A DNA stretch of 64,000 nt from Clitopilus passeckerianus. Its lineage: Eukaryota > Basidiomycota > Agaricomycetes > Agaricales > Entolomataceae. This document shows, piece by piece, positions 21,456 through 33,082 of this stretch (position 1 is the stretch's first letter; the number at the start of each line of letters is the position of its first letter). The stretch covers positions 62,001 to 126,000 of the forward strand of contig CALYLX010000056.1 of NCBI GenBank assembly GCA_944990035.1. Direction: 5' to 3'. The translations under genes were made by a program, and so were the position numbers. The notes beneath the pieces were generated by a model that was not told the origin of the DNA, made no database searches, and saw nothing but the letters and a program-made list of their open reading frames with translations.

Positions 21456-22099
21456 CTATAGTAAAAGTTGCTTGGCTACCTCGTTGGCCTCCTTCCGATC
21501 CCTGTGCAGATTGAAAGCATCTAGACTAGGGCGGTGTTAGAGGGCATAACCAGGTTAACGATTTGCTCACCTGTTTTTCATGTGGGGGCGAAGCAGAATG
21601 AGAAGGTCTTCAACAAGGGCTTCTCCGGTGACCTCATCGTCATAAAAGGCCTGTGCAATCGAGAAGAAAAAGTCGAAAGGTTTCGATTCAGGTACGTCCA
21701 AATGATGAATAAACCCCTTTGCTGTTTGCGGGGATTCGAGACGTTCCACGAATATCTAGGCGGACGGGCGGGCGTTGTGAACGAGAACAACGATATGAGT
21801 AGAACCGTCCTTACCTGCCTCCACTCCTGATCCGCTAACGGAAAGTGCATTGATAGGAAGAGGGACCCTTTATCCTTCCATATCTTCCGCCCTTCCATGG
21901 ACGTCTTGTGGTAATCAATCCCAGGGCGATATTGATACGAGTAGAGCCTGGACCCTATCCCCTCCCAGATGCCTCTTGTCAATCGCAGTGGTGTACGACA
22001 TTGATTGTTTTTGAGGTAGTCATACGTGAGACGGCGAACGTCCTGGCGAGGCATTCCGGCAACTGCTTTTGCCAGATTGGGGGGGGGAAATATAGGCAT
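21456..22099 (-). CDS. Small orphan protein O2, paralogue of O1
   Basis: Three exons. The first runs from MPIFPPPNLAKAVAG to DQEWRQ, the second opens IFVERLESPQTAKGFIHHLD, and the short third ends KEANEVAKQLLL at 21456. Splice sites are consensus (GTAAGG..CCGCCTAG near 21757-21815; GTGAGC..CCCTAG near 21527-21571). The second exon aligns with O1: both have a [MV]PE.[RK]P.[DT]F[WF] core, an F[DY]DD motif and then a hydrophobic helix. About 190 residues, helical, no signal peptide, no recognised domain. The gene lies between the two halves of the dispersed repeat, as if inserted there, and between kinase copies A and B. Confidence 0.65.
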
Positions 22100-22406
22100 T
22101 GTTGAATGGCGTGCCAGTGGACGCTTTATGTTGTTTCGCTTCAACCTTGCCAAACAAGAGCAACCAGGTCGACCTCCTCGCAAAGTCTGACATTTAAATG
22201 CATAGAAGGGAAAGCGAAGAATACAAGCAAGCATTATATTTGGCAAAGGCGTCATTGGTTACTCGCCCGCGAAAAACGAGGCTTGGGTCGCTCGATAGCT
22301 GACCTCAGATTCCGAAGCTCGTTTTCGTATAGCGACCGCGTATGCTGATCAAGTATTATGGGTGCATACTTGATGGAGCAGACGTTCGTTGAAATTGACA
22401 TCTGAT

Positions 22407-22700
22407 AGGCCAGGCTTTACTGAATATTAAAGGCAACGCAAAAACAAAAAAAAGAACCATGCGTCCAGGAAGCTTGGGAACCGTGGCCACTCTCGAGTTC
22501 CCAAGACTTTTCTCCAACAGTGACCACGTATGCTGAGGAGGCATTACGGGCACCTATAACGGGACATACTTTCATCCAAGATAAATCTGTGGCCTTTGTA
22601 ACCAGGGCGGGTTTGGACCGCAAAGCAGAGGAGGCTGACGTTGAGCCATTCTGATTCTGAAGGCATCTGAGAGCCACGTGATCGTGATCTGCCAGTTCAA
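22407..22700. repeat. Dispersed repeat, copy 2 right piece
   Basis: Matches about 14709-15030 (AGGCCAGGCTTTACTGA, CAGTGACCACGTA, ATTACGGGCACCT, CAGAGGAGGCTGAC). The hairpin of copy 1 is degraded here. The stretch lies between O2 and kinase copy B and has no recognised coding content. Confidence 0.6.
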
Positions 22701-22961
22701 GGGGCAGAGTCCGATGAGCTTGAGCCTGTTCTGAACGTAGACTTGGATGAAACAAAGCCCGTTCGTTATACCCTTGCGATAGCTTCCAAAAGAACGGCCG
22801 TTATTGCGTCTTCCTGCTTCGAGGGAGAAGCACGCATAGCCTAAAGAACCCGCTTCGGAGTTTTACAATGACCGTTGAAGTGCACTCGGAAATGCAGCAT
22901 GTTGGTCCGTGGAACAAGAATACATACAAGCCAGTGCTGCCGCTACACGAGTGTCACATAA

Positions 22962-24347
22962 TTAGCTGGGAGCTCTTGGAACCTCTTCAAGTAATGGCAG
23001 CGTCTTCCTGAAGTACGGGTGCTCCAAACATTGCCCCGCTGTCAACCTTTGCGCAGGATCCCATTTGAGAAGGTCACCTATCATGTCGATGAGTGAGGTT
23101 GGGTTCCGCAAGTCAAAGAGAGTCCTTATATCTTTCGGTGGCAGCTGTCGAAAGAGGTGATGTTAGGCAAGAATAATTTCAATGGAGAGTAAACCTACGT
23201 CGGGAAATTCAAATCCGACGCTACGCGCCTGCCTGACACCTCCTGCCCAGAGGCCACCCCCTTCGCTAGGCTCCCCAGTTTGTCGCCCGGGACTCCCAAG
23301 AACGTCGACGATCTTATTAATCTGGTTGATTTGGTCAGATCCCGGAAAGAGTGGTTGCAGCGTCACCACTTCGGCCAAGACAACTCCTAATGCCCATAAG
23401 TCCACAGGGGCAGAGTACTCTCTGCTGAGAAGCAGAATTTCGGGGGCGCGATACCACCTCTTGGCAACATATTCTGTGTATGGGGCCTGCGAATCGAGAG
23501 ATTGAGCGAGTCCAAAGTCTGCGATTTTGACGACGACCACGACGTCATCTTCGGGATGCCTTTCATCCACAAGGAGTGGCGAGAGCCTAGGATACTCGTA
23601 CTTGCAAGTCGTGGTGACCAGGATGTTTTCTGGGGCGATGTCCCGGTGAAACCATCCGTGGGAGTGGATATGGTTGAGGCCAAGAACGATTTGCTGTGCG
23701 ATACAGGCAATCAGACCACTGGCAAACGGTCTGCCCCTACGGGTCTTCATGAGATGATATAGGTTCCCTTCCATGGGCTCGAAAACAAAGTAGAGCTCTT
23801 GGGGTTCGGGGACTATGAAAGCATCATAGAAATGAATTATGTTGGGATGTGCAGGGAGTGCCCGGAGAATCTACAAAATGTTAGGAGGCTAAGCTAGATG
23901 TTCTCTAGACAGCATGCATTGTAATCACCTGTAGTTCTTTCAACTGCTGACACTCATCCCATCCGTCTTCCCATCGCTTTTTCATCCGTTTGATTGCAAT
24001 AAGTCGTTTATCAGCCCATTCCGGCCTCCCACCGTTAGCTTGCATAGCTGGAGGTGCTATATCGGGTGGAAGGGTCCCTTGGTGCCAATCACATAGCCAG
24101 ATTGTAGCAAAGGAGCCGTCTCCGAGGACCTTAATAGGCGTATAGGAGCGAATGGAGCCTCCAGAAATACCGTAAGCGTACTGAGTCTCCCGAGATAACG
24201 AATCCGGAACTCACTGCTTCGAGCATCACCAAATACGAGGCGGTTATCTTCAATTGTGGCACTTGGAATGCCAGAGATTGTGATTAGCCTTTGAGAGGCC
24301 ACTGATGTCGACTGTGGTTCAGGCTCTGATGGTGGGACCTGGACCAT
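22962..24347 (-). CDS. CMGC protein kinase of the RCK/MAK/Ime2 family (copy B)
   Basis: Ser/Thr kinase; relatives (Ime2, MAK, ICK) act in meiosis or cilia, and fungal members mostly in meiosis and development. About four exons. A 45-residue leader is followed by an intron at 24159-24214. The glycine loop is LGDGSFATIW, the ATP lysine is in LIAIKRMKKRW, and ILRALPAHPNII and ELYFVFEPMEGNLYHLMK follow. Then come HRDIAPEN, IADFGLAQSLD, the activation loop TEYVAKRWYRAPE, VDLWALGVVLAE and LFPGSDQINQINKI. The family-specific GVRQARSVGFEFP precedes the last intron. The final exon has LLKWDPAQRLTAGQCLEHPYF and stops at 22962. All catalytic residues are present. The activation loop keeps the TEY pair. 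Confidence 0.88.
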
Positions 24348-24840
24348 GGTGGATACGCCGTTTGGTGGGAGAGTTGTAGGGAGCAGGCGATTTCAGGCGT
24401 CTGATTGCCAGATTTATGGCGCAAGCTTCAACGTATCGCCTGTCTATATCCCCCGGCGGCCCATTCGTCGTTCATGGTGGTGGTAGTGATCAACAATGCG
24501 CCTGACGAGGAAAACCTGACCCTAACAACCAACATGCTCCACCGCAAACTAGAAGCTGTCAGCTTTGACCATCATTTCACCTGCACAATGGAAGCTCTCC
24601 TGGTCCACCCAATGACCTGTCGTCTCCAGCGCTGTTCAGTAAAGCTAATGAAGCCTTGAACGCTTGTATGACTTTGTCTGGGGATCAGGCTTTGAGCCCT
24701 TCGAGGCAGCCTGAGCAAAACAATCTTGAGGTCAACACCCTGAAACTGAAATTTGTCAAAATGTCGTGTCCCCGCCGATGATGTTCGGTTCGAGTTAGTC
24801 TCTTGCCGCACTCGATGGCTAATTATATCTCTAGCGAATA
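24348..24840. other. Region upstream of kinase B, partly duplicated upstream of kinase A
   Basis: Bases about 24360-24500 resemble about 20640-20800 upstream of copy A (GGAGCAGGC, a CCAGAT.TATGGC-like segment, then a Cys/Val-rich stretch). This shows the duplication included 5' flanking sequence. No gene was recognised up to the S53 protease. Confidence 0.4.
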
Positions 24841-24841
24841 G

Positions 24842-24848
24842 CTATATA
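24842..24848 (+). promoter_or_regulatory. TATA-like box of the S53 protease gene
   Basis: CTATATAGC lies about 50 nt upstream of the protease ATG at 24896, comparable to the spacing in the amylase gene. Confidence 0.5.
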
Positions 24849-24895
24849 GCAAGGATGTCCAACAGTTTGGGTAGCCCGAGCTTGCTTCCCTCGAA

Positions 24896-27229
24896 ATGAA
24901 GTCTTTCCTCGCCCTTCTTACTGCCGTACAGCTGGCTCTAGCCACCCCTCACCTCCGCCGCTGGGACGACTTTGCGGAGAAGCACTCGTGGGCAGACATT
25001 CCCAATGGTTGGGAGTATCGAGCCCCCGCTCCCAAGGATTTTACCTTCGACCTTAAGATTGCGCTGAAGCAGGACCGTATTGACGATCTCATCAGCAATC
25101 TTCTCGAAGTCAGTGACCCAAACCACCACAGGTCTGTTGTGTTTTCCCGACTAGTGTTCATTTGACTGAGGCCTTGCTGAAAGGTATGGCCAGCATTTAA
25201 CCCCAGCTGAGGCGGAAGCTCTTGTTGCCCCGCACCCAGAGTCATCCGAGGCACTGGACTCCTGGCTGCAGTACCACGGTATTGGATCCGACAGTATCGT
25301 TCATCGCACAGGAGCTGGCGACTATATCACTATACGTGTTAATGTTGGTCAGGCTGAGCGCATGCTCGGTACGACCTACAACGTCTACTACCACCCGGAG
25401 ACCTCCCACGAAGTTGTTCGTACTTTGAGCTACTCGCTTCCGCACGCGTTACACTCTCATGTCGATGTTATTGCCCCGACGACATATTTCAGCACCCTTC
25501 ACTCCATGCGCGCGACGTCGTTCCTCCAGACCGATATCCCAACTCTTGAGAATGGGGACCTTAAAAGTGATGACAGTGTTCCTAGCAACTGTGGAACTAT
25601 CATCACCCCCGCTTGCCTTCGGGGCCTCTACAACACAGCCAACTATGTCCCCAAGTCAACAAACGTGAACAAGTTGGGAATTGCAGGATTCCTAGACGAG
25701 TTCGGGAACAGAGCAGACCTACAGGTGAGGACATATCCTGACTCAATTTGTGCCCATAACTAAGTCCGTCATTCAGACTTTCTTCCAGAAATTCTATACT
25801 CAAGCTGCTGGGTCGAACTACACAACCGTTGTCGTAAATGGTGGGGGCGATGATCAGAACAAACCAGGAACTGAGGTATGTGGACACTTATTTCAACGCC
25901 TGCAACTGATTCACCCCTCTCTAGGCCAACCTCGATATCCAATACGCGACCAGCATCTCGTTCCCGACACCTAATATCTACTACAGGTCAGTTGTTCTGT
26001 GATGAGAACGACTTCACCCATGCTGATCAGATCCGCTAGTACTGGAGGAGCTCCTCCCTTCAATCCGGATTCCGCGACTCCAAAAAATACCAATGAGCCA
26101 TACCTCGACTGGCTGAACTTTGTCCTTGCTCAAGACAAAGTTCCGCAAACCATATCTGTGTCGTACGGCGATAACGAACAAACGGCAAGTCCTTGAATAA
26201 CCTTGTCGCAGCAAAAGAAGCTGATTGCCATATAAAGGTACCAGACGATTACGCCAGGACCGTATGCAATCTGTTCGCCCAGCTTGGTTCGTTGGGTACC
26301 ACTGTTTTTGTTTCCAGCGGAGACTTCGGGTGAGGATATTCGCTTGCTTGTGCCAAGATGAGCAAGGATTAAGCTTGCTTTAGTGTCGGAAATGGCGATT
26401 GCGTGACGAACGACGGCACGAAACGAAAAATCTTCCAGCCTAACTTCCCAGCATCGTGAGTTCTTCGAGTTTCCGGCGTTGAATTTACCCTCATTACTAT
26501 TTCTAGTTGCCCCTTCGTCACGACAGTTGGAGGAACCACCAAAGTCAACCCGGAGGTTGCTGTCGATTTCTCTGGAGGAGGATTCTCCCGCTACTTTGCT
26601 CAACCCAGTTATCAAACCTCTGCTGTTGGTCCTTATCTCCAAGCGATTGGGAACCAACATCAAGGTCTTTACAAGTGAGGTATATCTACGATATTCTAAT
26701 TGCATAATCCTGACCTAGTTCCACAGCCGTACTGGCAGAGCATACCCAGATGTCGCCGCTCAAGGCACCGGGTTCCAAGTTGTCATTGGTGGCAAAGTTG
26801 CCTCTGTTGGTGGAACCAGCGCTAGCGCTCCTGTATGTTGCACTATTTGATAGTTTCTCCAGCTCCTAATTCTGAGATCTCAACAGACCATTGCTGCTAT
26901 CTTTTCGTTGTTGAACGATCACCGCTTAGCAAACGGGAAACCATCTCTCGGATTCGCCAACCCGCTCATCTATTCCACTTTGAAATCAGGCTTCAACGAC
27001 ATCACGTCCGGCAGCAATCCAGGATGTAACACTACTGGTGGGTATTCAAATAAGTATATCCTTGCCACTGATCTTGATCGTTGATTTTCTATAGGCTTCT
27101 CCGCGAGACCTGGATGGGACCCTGTAAGTACCTTTCTTCCAATTGTTTTGTTCCTCGCTAACCACAGAATTATGCCAGGTCACTGGACTGGGAACCCCAG
27201 ATTTCTTGAAGCTACAGAAGCTCGTGTAA
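24896..27229 (+). CDS. Secreted tripeptidyl-peptidase, sedolisin family S53
   Basis: Acid serine-carboxyl peptidase that removes tripeptides from protein N-termini, secreted. The signal peptide is MKSFLALLTAVQLALA. A pro-kumamolisin activation domain follows (FTFDLKIALKQDRIDDLISNL, LTPAEAEALVAPHPES). The mature region begins near TIITPACLRGLYNT. The S53 catalytic set is visible: Glu and Asp in GTEANLDIQYA across an intron near 25880, Asp in FVSSGDFG near 26320, and Ser in SVGGTSASAP near 26815. The calcium-site end lies in the last exons (FSARPGWDPVTGLGTPDF). About ten introns, short and canonical. Complete and apparently functional. Confidence 0.93.
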
Positions 27230-27536
27230 TTCGGTTTTGTTGTAGTTACCAGTGCATAGCTTGGAATTGATGTGTGGTCTCCATATTGGATGGATAGCAC
27301 CACTTAGATAGTATAAGCAAAGGTATATCACAAAGTCCACAGGGTATAGGTACATATCTCAAGGCAAGAAGGAATTGACAAGAGGTACAGTTACATGGGG
27401 GAGATGATAGCGCCCAAACATCCATTCATTCAGTCCATTCCTGATGGATAGGGAACGTGTAATGAGGGTCTCATCCAGGGGCCCTAGGGAGCCGATTTTC
27501 TAAAGCTCATTTGGTAACGTAGGTTGAGCCAGTGAC

Positions 27537-28638
27537 CTAGATAACATTTGTGTCAGACCGGATGTTGTCGACTGAACTGACTTGTGAACCTACCAAAGGT
27601 GAAGACTCCTGGCCCTTGACTTCGGCACGGATTTGCCCCTTATCCTTCTGTTTCGGTGGCAGGCCAAGATTTATTGCAACATGAATGATGGTGAGGAATA
27701 TGATCCCCTGAATGAGAATAGTTGCGAGGTTGACGGCCGACCAGTAGACGGCGACAGGGGCAAATTCAATGATATCGTAGATGAGTTGATACAGCGCCTG
27801 GATGGCGAGGAAAGGACAGATCACATGGAGAATTCGAGATAGCACCTGCCAATGAAAGTAGCCTGTGAGTTACATTCCAAGTAAAGAAATCCTTGGGACA
27901 TACCATATCATCGAATTGCAGCAACTCGTAAGTAGAGTTCTGCGGGCGTCGGTTTGTCCAGAGAACGATTGTGGCGCCGATAAGAGCGATAACCACAAGG
28001 ATGAACATGGCGACATAAATGTGGTACAGTGCACCGTAGGCCACCCGAGGTGCAGCCAAGTAGCGGCTTCCTCCACCTCCGATGCCTGCTCGCGCAACGG
28101 CACATACAAGCATGATGAACAACAAGGCTGCAGAGCCAAAGCGAACGGCGGTAGCGAACTGCTTGCTACGTATATGTCCATACTGCGCTGCCTGCTGGTG
28201 ACACCTCCAATCCAGAATCAAGAGGATCCCGGAAAGGAAGAATATAAGAGCGAGTGCGCTGGTAAAGCTGTTCATTACGCCAATGATGAAGACGGTGTCA
28301 GGGTCGCCTGTTGCGGTTGGGCTGGACTGGGATACCAAATACGCAGCGAGCGAATCCGCGGTGAGAAGTGCGCAGGTCGTGAGGAATATGAATAGAATGA
28401 CGGGGACGCGGCGAGGATAGTCGTAACCAATCTGTCTCCTCTTAAATTGACCCAGAGCACTAATTAGCTGTCCCGCGGTGACAATCGCAAAGAGAATGTA
28501 GAAAACGAAGGTCGCGGTGTCTATGGGCTCGAGATTGAGGTCAACGCTCCCGCCACCTCCTCCTCCTCTACCTCCTCGACCACGAGCCTCCGTTACAGTG
28601 ACGAACAATAGTGGTAAAAGAGCGCAGAACAACTTCAT
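27537..28638 (-). CDS. Seven-transmembrane orphan protein with Gly/Arg-rich N-terminus (paralogue 1)
   Basis: The start has a signal peptide (MKLFCALLPLLFVTVTEA), then an RGGRGGGGGG stretch exposed outside the membrane. Seven hydrophobic helices follow, for example FVFYILFAIVTAGQLISAL, VILFIFLTTCALLTADSLAA, LIFFLSGILLILDWR, ALLFIMLVCAVARAGIG and ILHVICPFLAIQALYQLIYDI. After LLQFDDM an intron (near 27845-27905) leads to the last membrane segments and a cytoplasmic tail ending DNIRSDTNVI. The topology is GPCR-like but no known GPCR signature was found. A clear paralogue lies next door on the same strand. A TATA-like TATAAGG lies about 60 nt upstream. Confidence 0.75.
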
Positions 28639-28704
28639 GGTGGGTCGTCCACAGGTTGGGGAAAGAAAGCCGAATGATTCTCATCGTTTGTTTCCATCCT
28701 TATA

Positions 28705-29961
28705 CGAATGAATGAAATTTCCCACTTCTGGTTAGCCTTGGCTATGCAATTACTCGGAACGGGAGGGCTGGGGCTGTGCCATAACGAATCGCGCCTCGTT
28801 TTTGTTGACTCTGCCTCCGCACATATCGGACCTTGATACGATCCTCGCCCTGATTGACCAGCAGATTCCTCTGCGTTACTCTCAACCAAGACATGATTCA
28901 GCTTCGGCAGAGATGATATCTGCAGCCTTTGTCTCCCGTATTTCCTCTTCCACCCTTACTCGGAAGGTCCGTATGCTGCCGACGTGGGTAAGGATCTGCC
29001 TGATAAACATCAGATCATGACACTGGCAGATATCTCTCCTTGTCCCTGATGCGCCATGGAACGTTTCATCGAAAGCATCCGAGGTCATTGTAATTGCGAT
29101 ACACCTTGCTAACTCAGAACGGTTGGCCAAAAGTTATACATGTCCGTCTCGTGGTCCGTCTTGAACCCTCTTGCACTGCCAGTGGTAGTCCTGGGTTAGC
29201 CTACACAAACGCCCGGTTAGAGAGCGTGAGTGACACAGGCGAAAGAACCTGTCGCCATGGCCGGGGATTAGCGGGCGCTACTTATGTCACAACAGATACA
29301 ATGGACGACTCCTTTGTCAAATACTCAGTCAGAGCTAATCGTTACCCGTATTTGTTTTTTCTAGATCCATACCCAGAATATCAAAGCCTAATGCCAGTAA
29401 AGGTAAGAATTGTCGCCCAAAGGCGTCGACAACCGTGCTGATGGCTCAGAAGGACTTCCACAGTTTGCGGTTGAGACCACAAACCAATGTCGATGATGGA
29501 ATATATATTGCTTGAAATGCGATTATTACGCGGGTAATTCAGGAGATACCAGGATCAAAGTGATCAACCGTTGGCCTCTGGCTTTTTAACGAGGAGGCAG
29601 GTTGAGGGGGTTTGGCAACATCAAGGCAAGTATCCTGCCCACTTCCGTTGCCAGATTCTATCTTTTCCGAGTCAGGACCAACTCCTCTGCCTCCCTTGGC
29701 CCCAGCCGCAAAGCCTTTGCAGCGTAAAGAAATAACAAAAGGGTGCAAAGCAACTCATGCCAGAGCTCTCTTTCCACTGCAGGAGGACAATCTTGAGTTG
29801 GAAGGGTGCGTCCTCTACTCACTCACGAGTACTCTCGAGCCAATGTAGTATCGATAATCCTGCGCCTTGCACATCTTGTTAGCTTCTGCGTGGAATTCAC
29901 GGTCCTTGAGACCAACAAAGGCGGTTCATTGAAGCAGTTGAGTATGCGAAGCTGGTACAGT
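28705..29961. other. Region between the two 7TM paralogues, possible tail exon, nothing else recognised
   Basis: About 1.2 kb with open stretches on both strands (for example 28802-29020 and 29094-29441 plus; 28882-29130 minus) but no domain or credible splice chain. A minus-strand stretch near 29539-29700 (CLDVAKPPQPASSLKSQRP) is hydrophilic and could be a distal cytoplasmic-tail exon of paralogue 2; this is unproven. Confidence 0.35.
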
Positions 29962-31071
29962 TCAAGCAGTATCTATTGTTTTAGTTTTAGAACGGTACCT
30001 CGGTAATCCCAGCCTAATGCCAACGATAGTAATCGTTACATAGACCGAGCCACCAATAACCGTACGGACCACCGAGGAAATATTATCAATAGAGCGCAAT
30101 GATCGTATTATATCAGTAATTAGAAGGCACAACGCCTGAACAGCCAAGGCTGGGCAGACGATGAAAATCAAACGTGACAACACCTGAAAATAGGGAATAG
30201 GTTAACGAGAGGCCGGAGGAATACGAGCTAGACATACGAGTTCATCAAACCGCGAGAGTTCTGGGAATTTTTCTTGGACGAGCCGCCCCATCCAGAGCAC
30301 AAACGTAACGCCGCTGATGCAACCCGTGACAAGGATGTAGAATGCCACGTATAAATGGGTCATACCATCCCTTGCATGGATAGCAGCCCAGTCCGGATGA
30401 TTGACGACTCCGCCCCCGGAAGTACATTGAGGGGTCCCCCCGTTGAGCGTGGAAATGCAGGTGACGCCTTGATATATGACCGTTGTTGCCCCACTGCCTT
30501 CGATGCCCGCAATAGTGACCGTAAAAATAAGCATGATGGAGAGCAGACAGGGACAGATGATCTTCAAAATAGTCGTCAGAGATTTCGCACGAGAAATCCC
30601 TGTCTGCGTAACCTGCTGGGCTCTCCAGTCAAGAACCAGCAAAATAGCTACGAAGAAGACGATCTGGGCAAGGTTCCATATGCAATCCCCTGCACTTGGA
30701 ATGGCGGTGGCAAAGCTGGGCGTAGTCGTGCTAGATATTCCCAAACAACAACTGATCAGGAATAAAATGGCTGTTACAAAAACCAGCATAATGACAGGAG
30801 AGTGCCTGGGGTATTGTCCTCGGGGTCGTTTGACAGCAATAAATAAGCTCTCTGCGACGAACACAGTGAGAAAAAGACTGTAGAAGACAAGCAGGGCGAT
30901 CTCGGTTGGGTCGAGGCCCAAGGGATTCCCATCTATCGAGCCACCGGAATCGTCGCTTTCACCACCTCCTCCGGGGCTAGGGAACTCGATGGAATGACCG
31001 CCTTTCCCCCCGCGGGCCATAACAACATTGACACCGTGAAGGAGTGGCAGGAATTTGAATAGAGAGACCAT
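29962..31071 (-). CDS. Seven-transmembrane orphan protein with Gly-rich N-terminus (paralogue 2)
   Basis: Same architecture as the gene at 27.5-28.6 kb: signal peptide (MVSLFKFLPLLHGVNVVMA), RGGKGGHS and GGGG stretches, then seven helices. Shared blocks include VFY.LF, P[RV].[VS]PVI, LILDWR/LVLDWR, the C-terminal ...F[DE]ELV/FDDM intron site and VLSR[LI]. An extra loop (STLNGGTPQCTSGGG) lies between helices five and six. The last exon ends RLGLPRYRSKTKTIDTA, or may splice onward at the GAG|GTACCG site there. A TATAAAG box lies about 70 nt upstream on the minus strand. Function unknown; the tandem pair arose by duplication and has diverged strongly. Confidence 0.72.
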
Positions 31072-31679
31072 GGAAGCGTTCCAGAGGAGAGAGGATGCGT
31101 GCTTGATGGGTGGTACACAAGTGTCCTCTTAGCCTGCGCTTTATAGAATTCTTAGGCGGTCACTGCTGGCGTCTCTGCCTAACACTACATCGGTGATAAT
31201 AATCTGCTTAGGGATCGTTCACGCACCTCGGGCAGGGACTCGTATGTGAGAACAAGAGCTACTATGGATGTTTAACCGGTTCTTTAAATAGTTTTATGCC
31301 CCAATTTGCTTCTCGGGCGGTTAATGAACGCGATGATGTCGGAATTGTTGTTGTATCAGGGCTGAAGCTGCCACCATCGAAGATATCGAAGGCTGATGGA
31401 CCTCAACTTGACCACATTTGAAAGAATATGTGATCTCCACAGTAAGCTTTCAATGTAATGAGTGTCTCAGGAAACTGAAAGGCGTGACAATTATCATCAT
31501 CATCATGACGATCAACAGCAAATCGGATGAACTGACCTTTGGGAATTGCTGAAGGACGGATCGCTTCTTAATGATCGACATTGAAGATCATTTTTCGGGA
31601 CTGTCATGAAACCTGGGACTGAGAGAACCGGTGACAGATGCGCAAATAACATAGTTCGCAAAAATAGATTAGAGACGAG

Positions 31680-33082
31680 TCATCGCGGTACTGATTTCGA
31701 TTGGTTGTCGATAGTTCCTACCCACACCTCAATGGATGCTCCTCCGGCTCCTGGCCTTTCAGCAAGCTTCTCGAACCGGAGGCCAATCCGTTCGCTAAGC
31801 CGCCATAACGATCTTTCAGCAGAATCACGCTCCTTGTAACCCAACAGAATAAGTGGCGGTTTGGGTGCCAGCTTGACAAGATCAGACAGCGTGCGAATGA
31901 GAGATGGGAAGGAAGATGTATTATAGGTCACATCGGCCATTCTGTGAGAACAAGAAGGCTTCAACTCGAGGTGGGCGTAGGCAAAGGCGACCAAGACTCA
32001 CATGATAGCGTCCAATCTCGTGGAAAATTCAGCCGTGAAACTCGGAAGCGGCTCATCCCAGTTGAGAACAGTGGCCTTGACACTGTTCTCTGGAAAATTG
32101 TTTTTGTTTGTGGATATGTTTCGCTCAAGGATAGGCATCGCCGAATCTGATAAACCAAAGTCAGCTGCCTTCAGAATGGAAGGCAAGGGTAGTGACCGAC
32201 CTAGATCTGTGGCGATGATGCGATCGGCCCCCCCATCCGCGTCGCATCCGCCAAGGGCTCTCAGAGTCGCGAGAGTCAACGAAACGATGCCAATACCAGT
32301 GCCTATTGACATCACATCAGATTCAAGCAATGTCGGCGAATAGGAATAATGACCGAGTTCGATCACCACCCTAGAGTCATTTCCCAACAGGGTTTCTCTT
32401 ACGCGTGTCGAGAGTGGCGAAAGCTCCAACGACGGAGTATTATGAAGGGTAACTATCCATGAGCTCAACCCTATACCACTATCCCAAATTTTCTACTGGA
32501 TTGGTCAAAATCACACCCTCTTTTCGATCCAATGAGAGTGCGAACCTTATCAAGGTCAAACGAGGTTTGCTCGACTAATCGAAGACTGACAGCCTCAATC
32601 TCTTGGACTGGCGGGCGGATTTCGTAGACTCGTTCGATTTGTTCTTGTTTCTTAGACTTCCCAACGTTCCGAGTGCCGATGTATATCGGCGCAGAGAGGA
32701 CAGGAAAAGGAAATTTGCCCAAGTCATCGTCATGAAGCTCAACTACCGGCAACCGAGGTGAGCTCAAAGGCCGATTTGCTGTGAGGATGAGTCGCCACGA
32801 CTGTCCATCTTTGAGGTTTTTAGGAAGTGGTACGGGTATTTCCTTGTAAGCGCTGGACTGCCTCCAGGTAGTTAGCTTTGCTGGCCGCGTGATGACTACA
32901 TTTGACTGATTGCCAGTGGTCTGTGTCGACGGGGGTTCCTGCGACCAAGAGTAGTAGATGTCCTCAGATCCATCGAATTGTTCAGTGCGCAAGTCGTTGG
33001 CTATCTGAGGGGTGATAGATATACTCCCGGAGAGGGTGGACTGGACTGGAGGCGGTCGCAGAAAGGAGACGTAGTAAAACAT
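31680..33082 (-). CDS. Protein lysine methyltransferase, Methyltransf_16/METTL21 type
   Basis: S-adenosylmethionine-dependent class I methyltransferase of the METTL21/EFM group. The N-terminal third (MFYYVSFLRPPPVQST...) is family-variable. Introns near 32515-32567, 32290-32342 and 32150-32205 join in phase. KIWDSGIGLSSWIV is the substrate/SAM entry block. ELGTGIGIVSL is motif I, split by an intron, and ATDLDSAMPILERNI is motif II. LNWDEPLP and MADVTYNTSSFPSLIRTL complete the family hallmark (AD..YN). It shares a 192-bp divergent promoter with the coiled-coil gene on the plus strand. The exact target protein cannot be told. Confidence 0.85.

Noticed and set aside
24405..24659. Small plus-strand open frame between kinase B and the protease
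   Set aside because: Part of the duplicated kinase 5' flank; no signal peptide or motif and no support from the copy A equivalent.
31490..31506. ATC/CAT microsatellite (ATCATCATCATCATGA)
   Set aside because: Short and ordinary simple repeat with no evident function.
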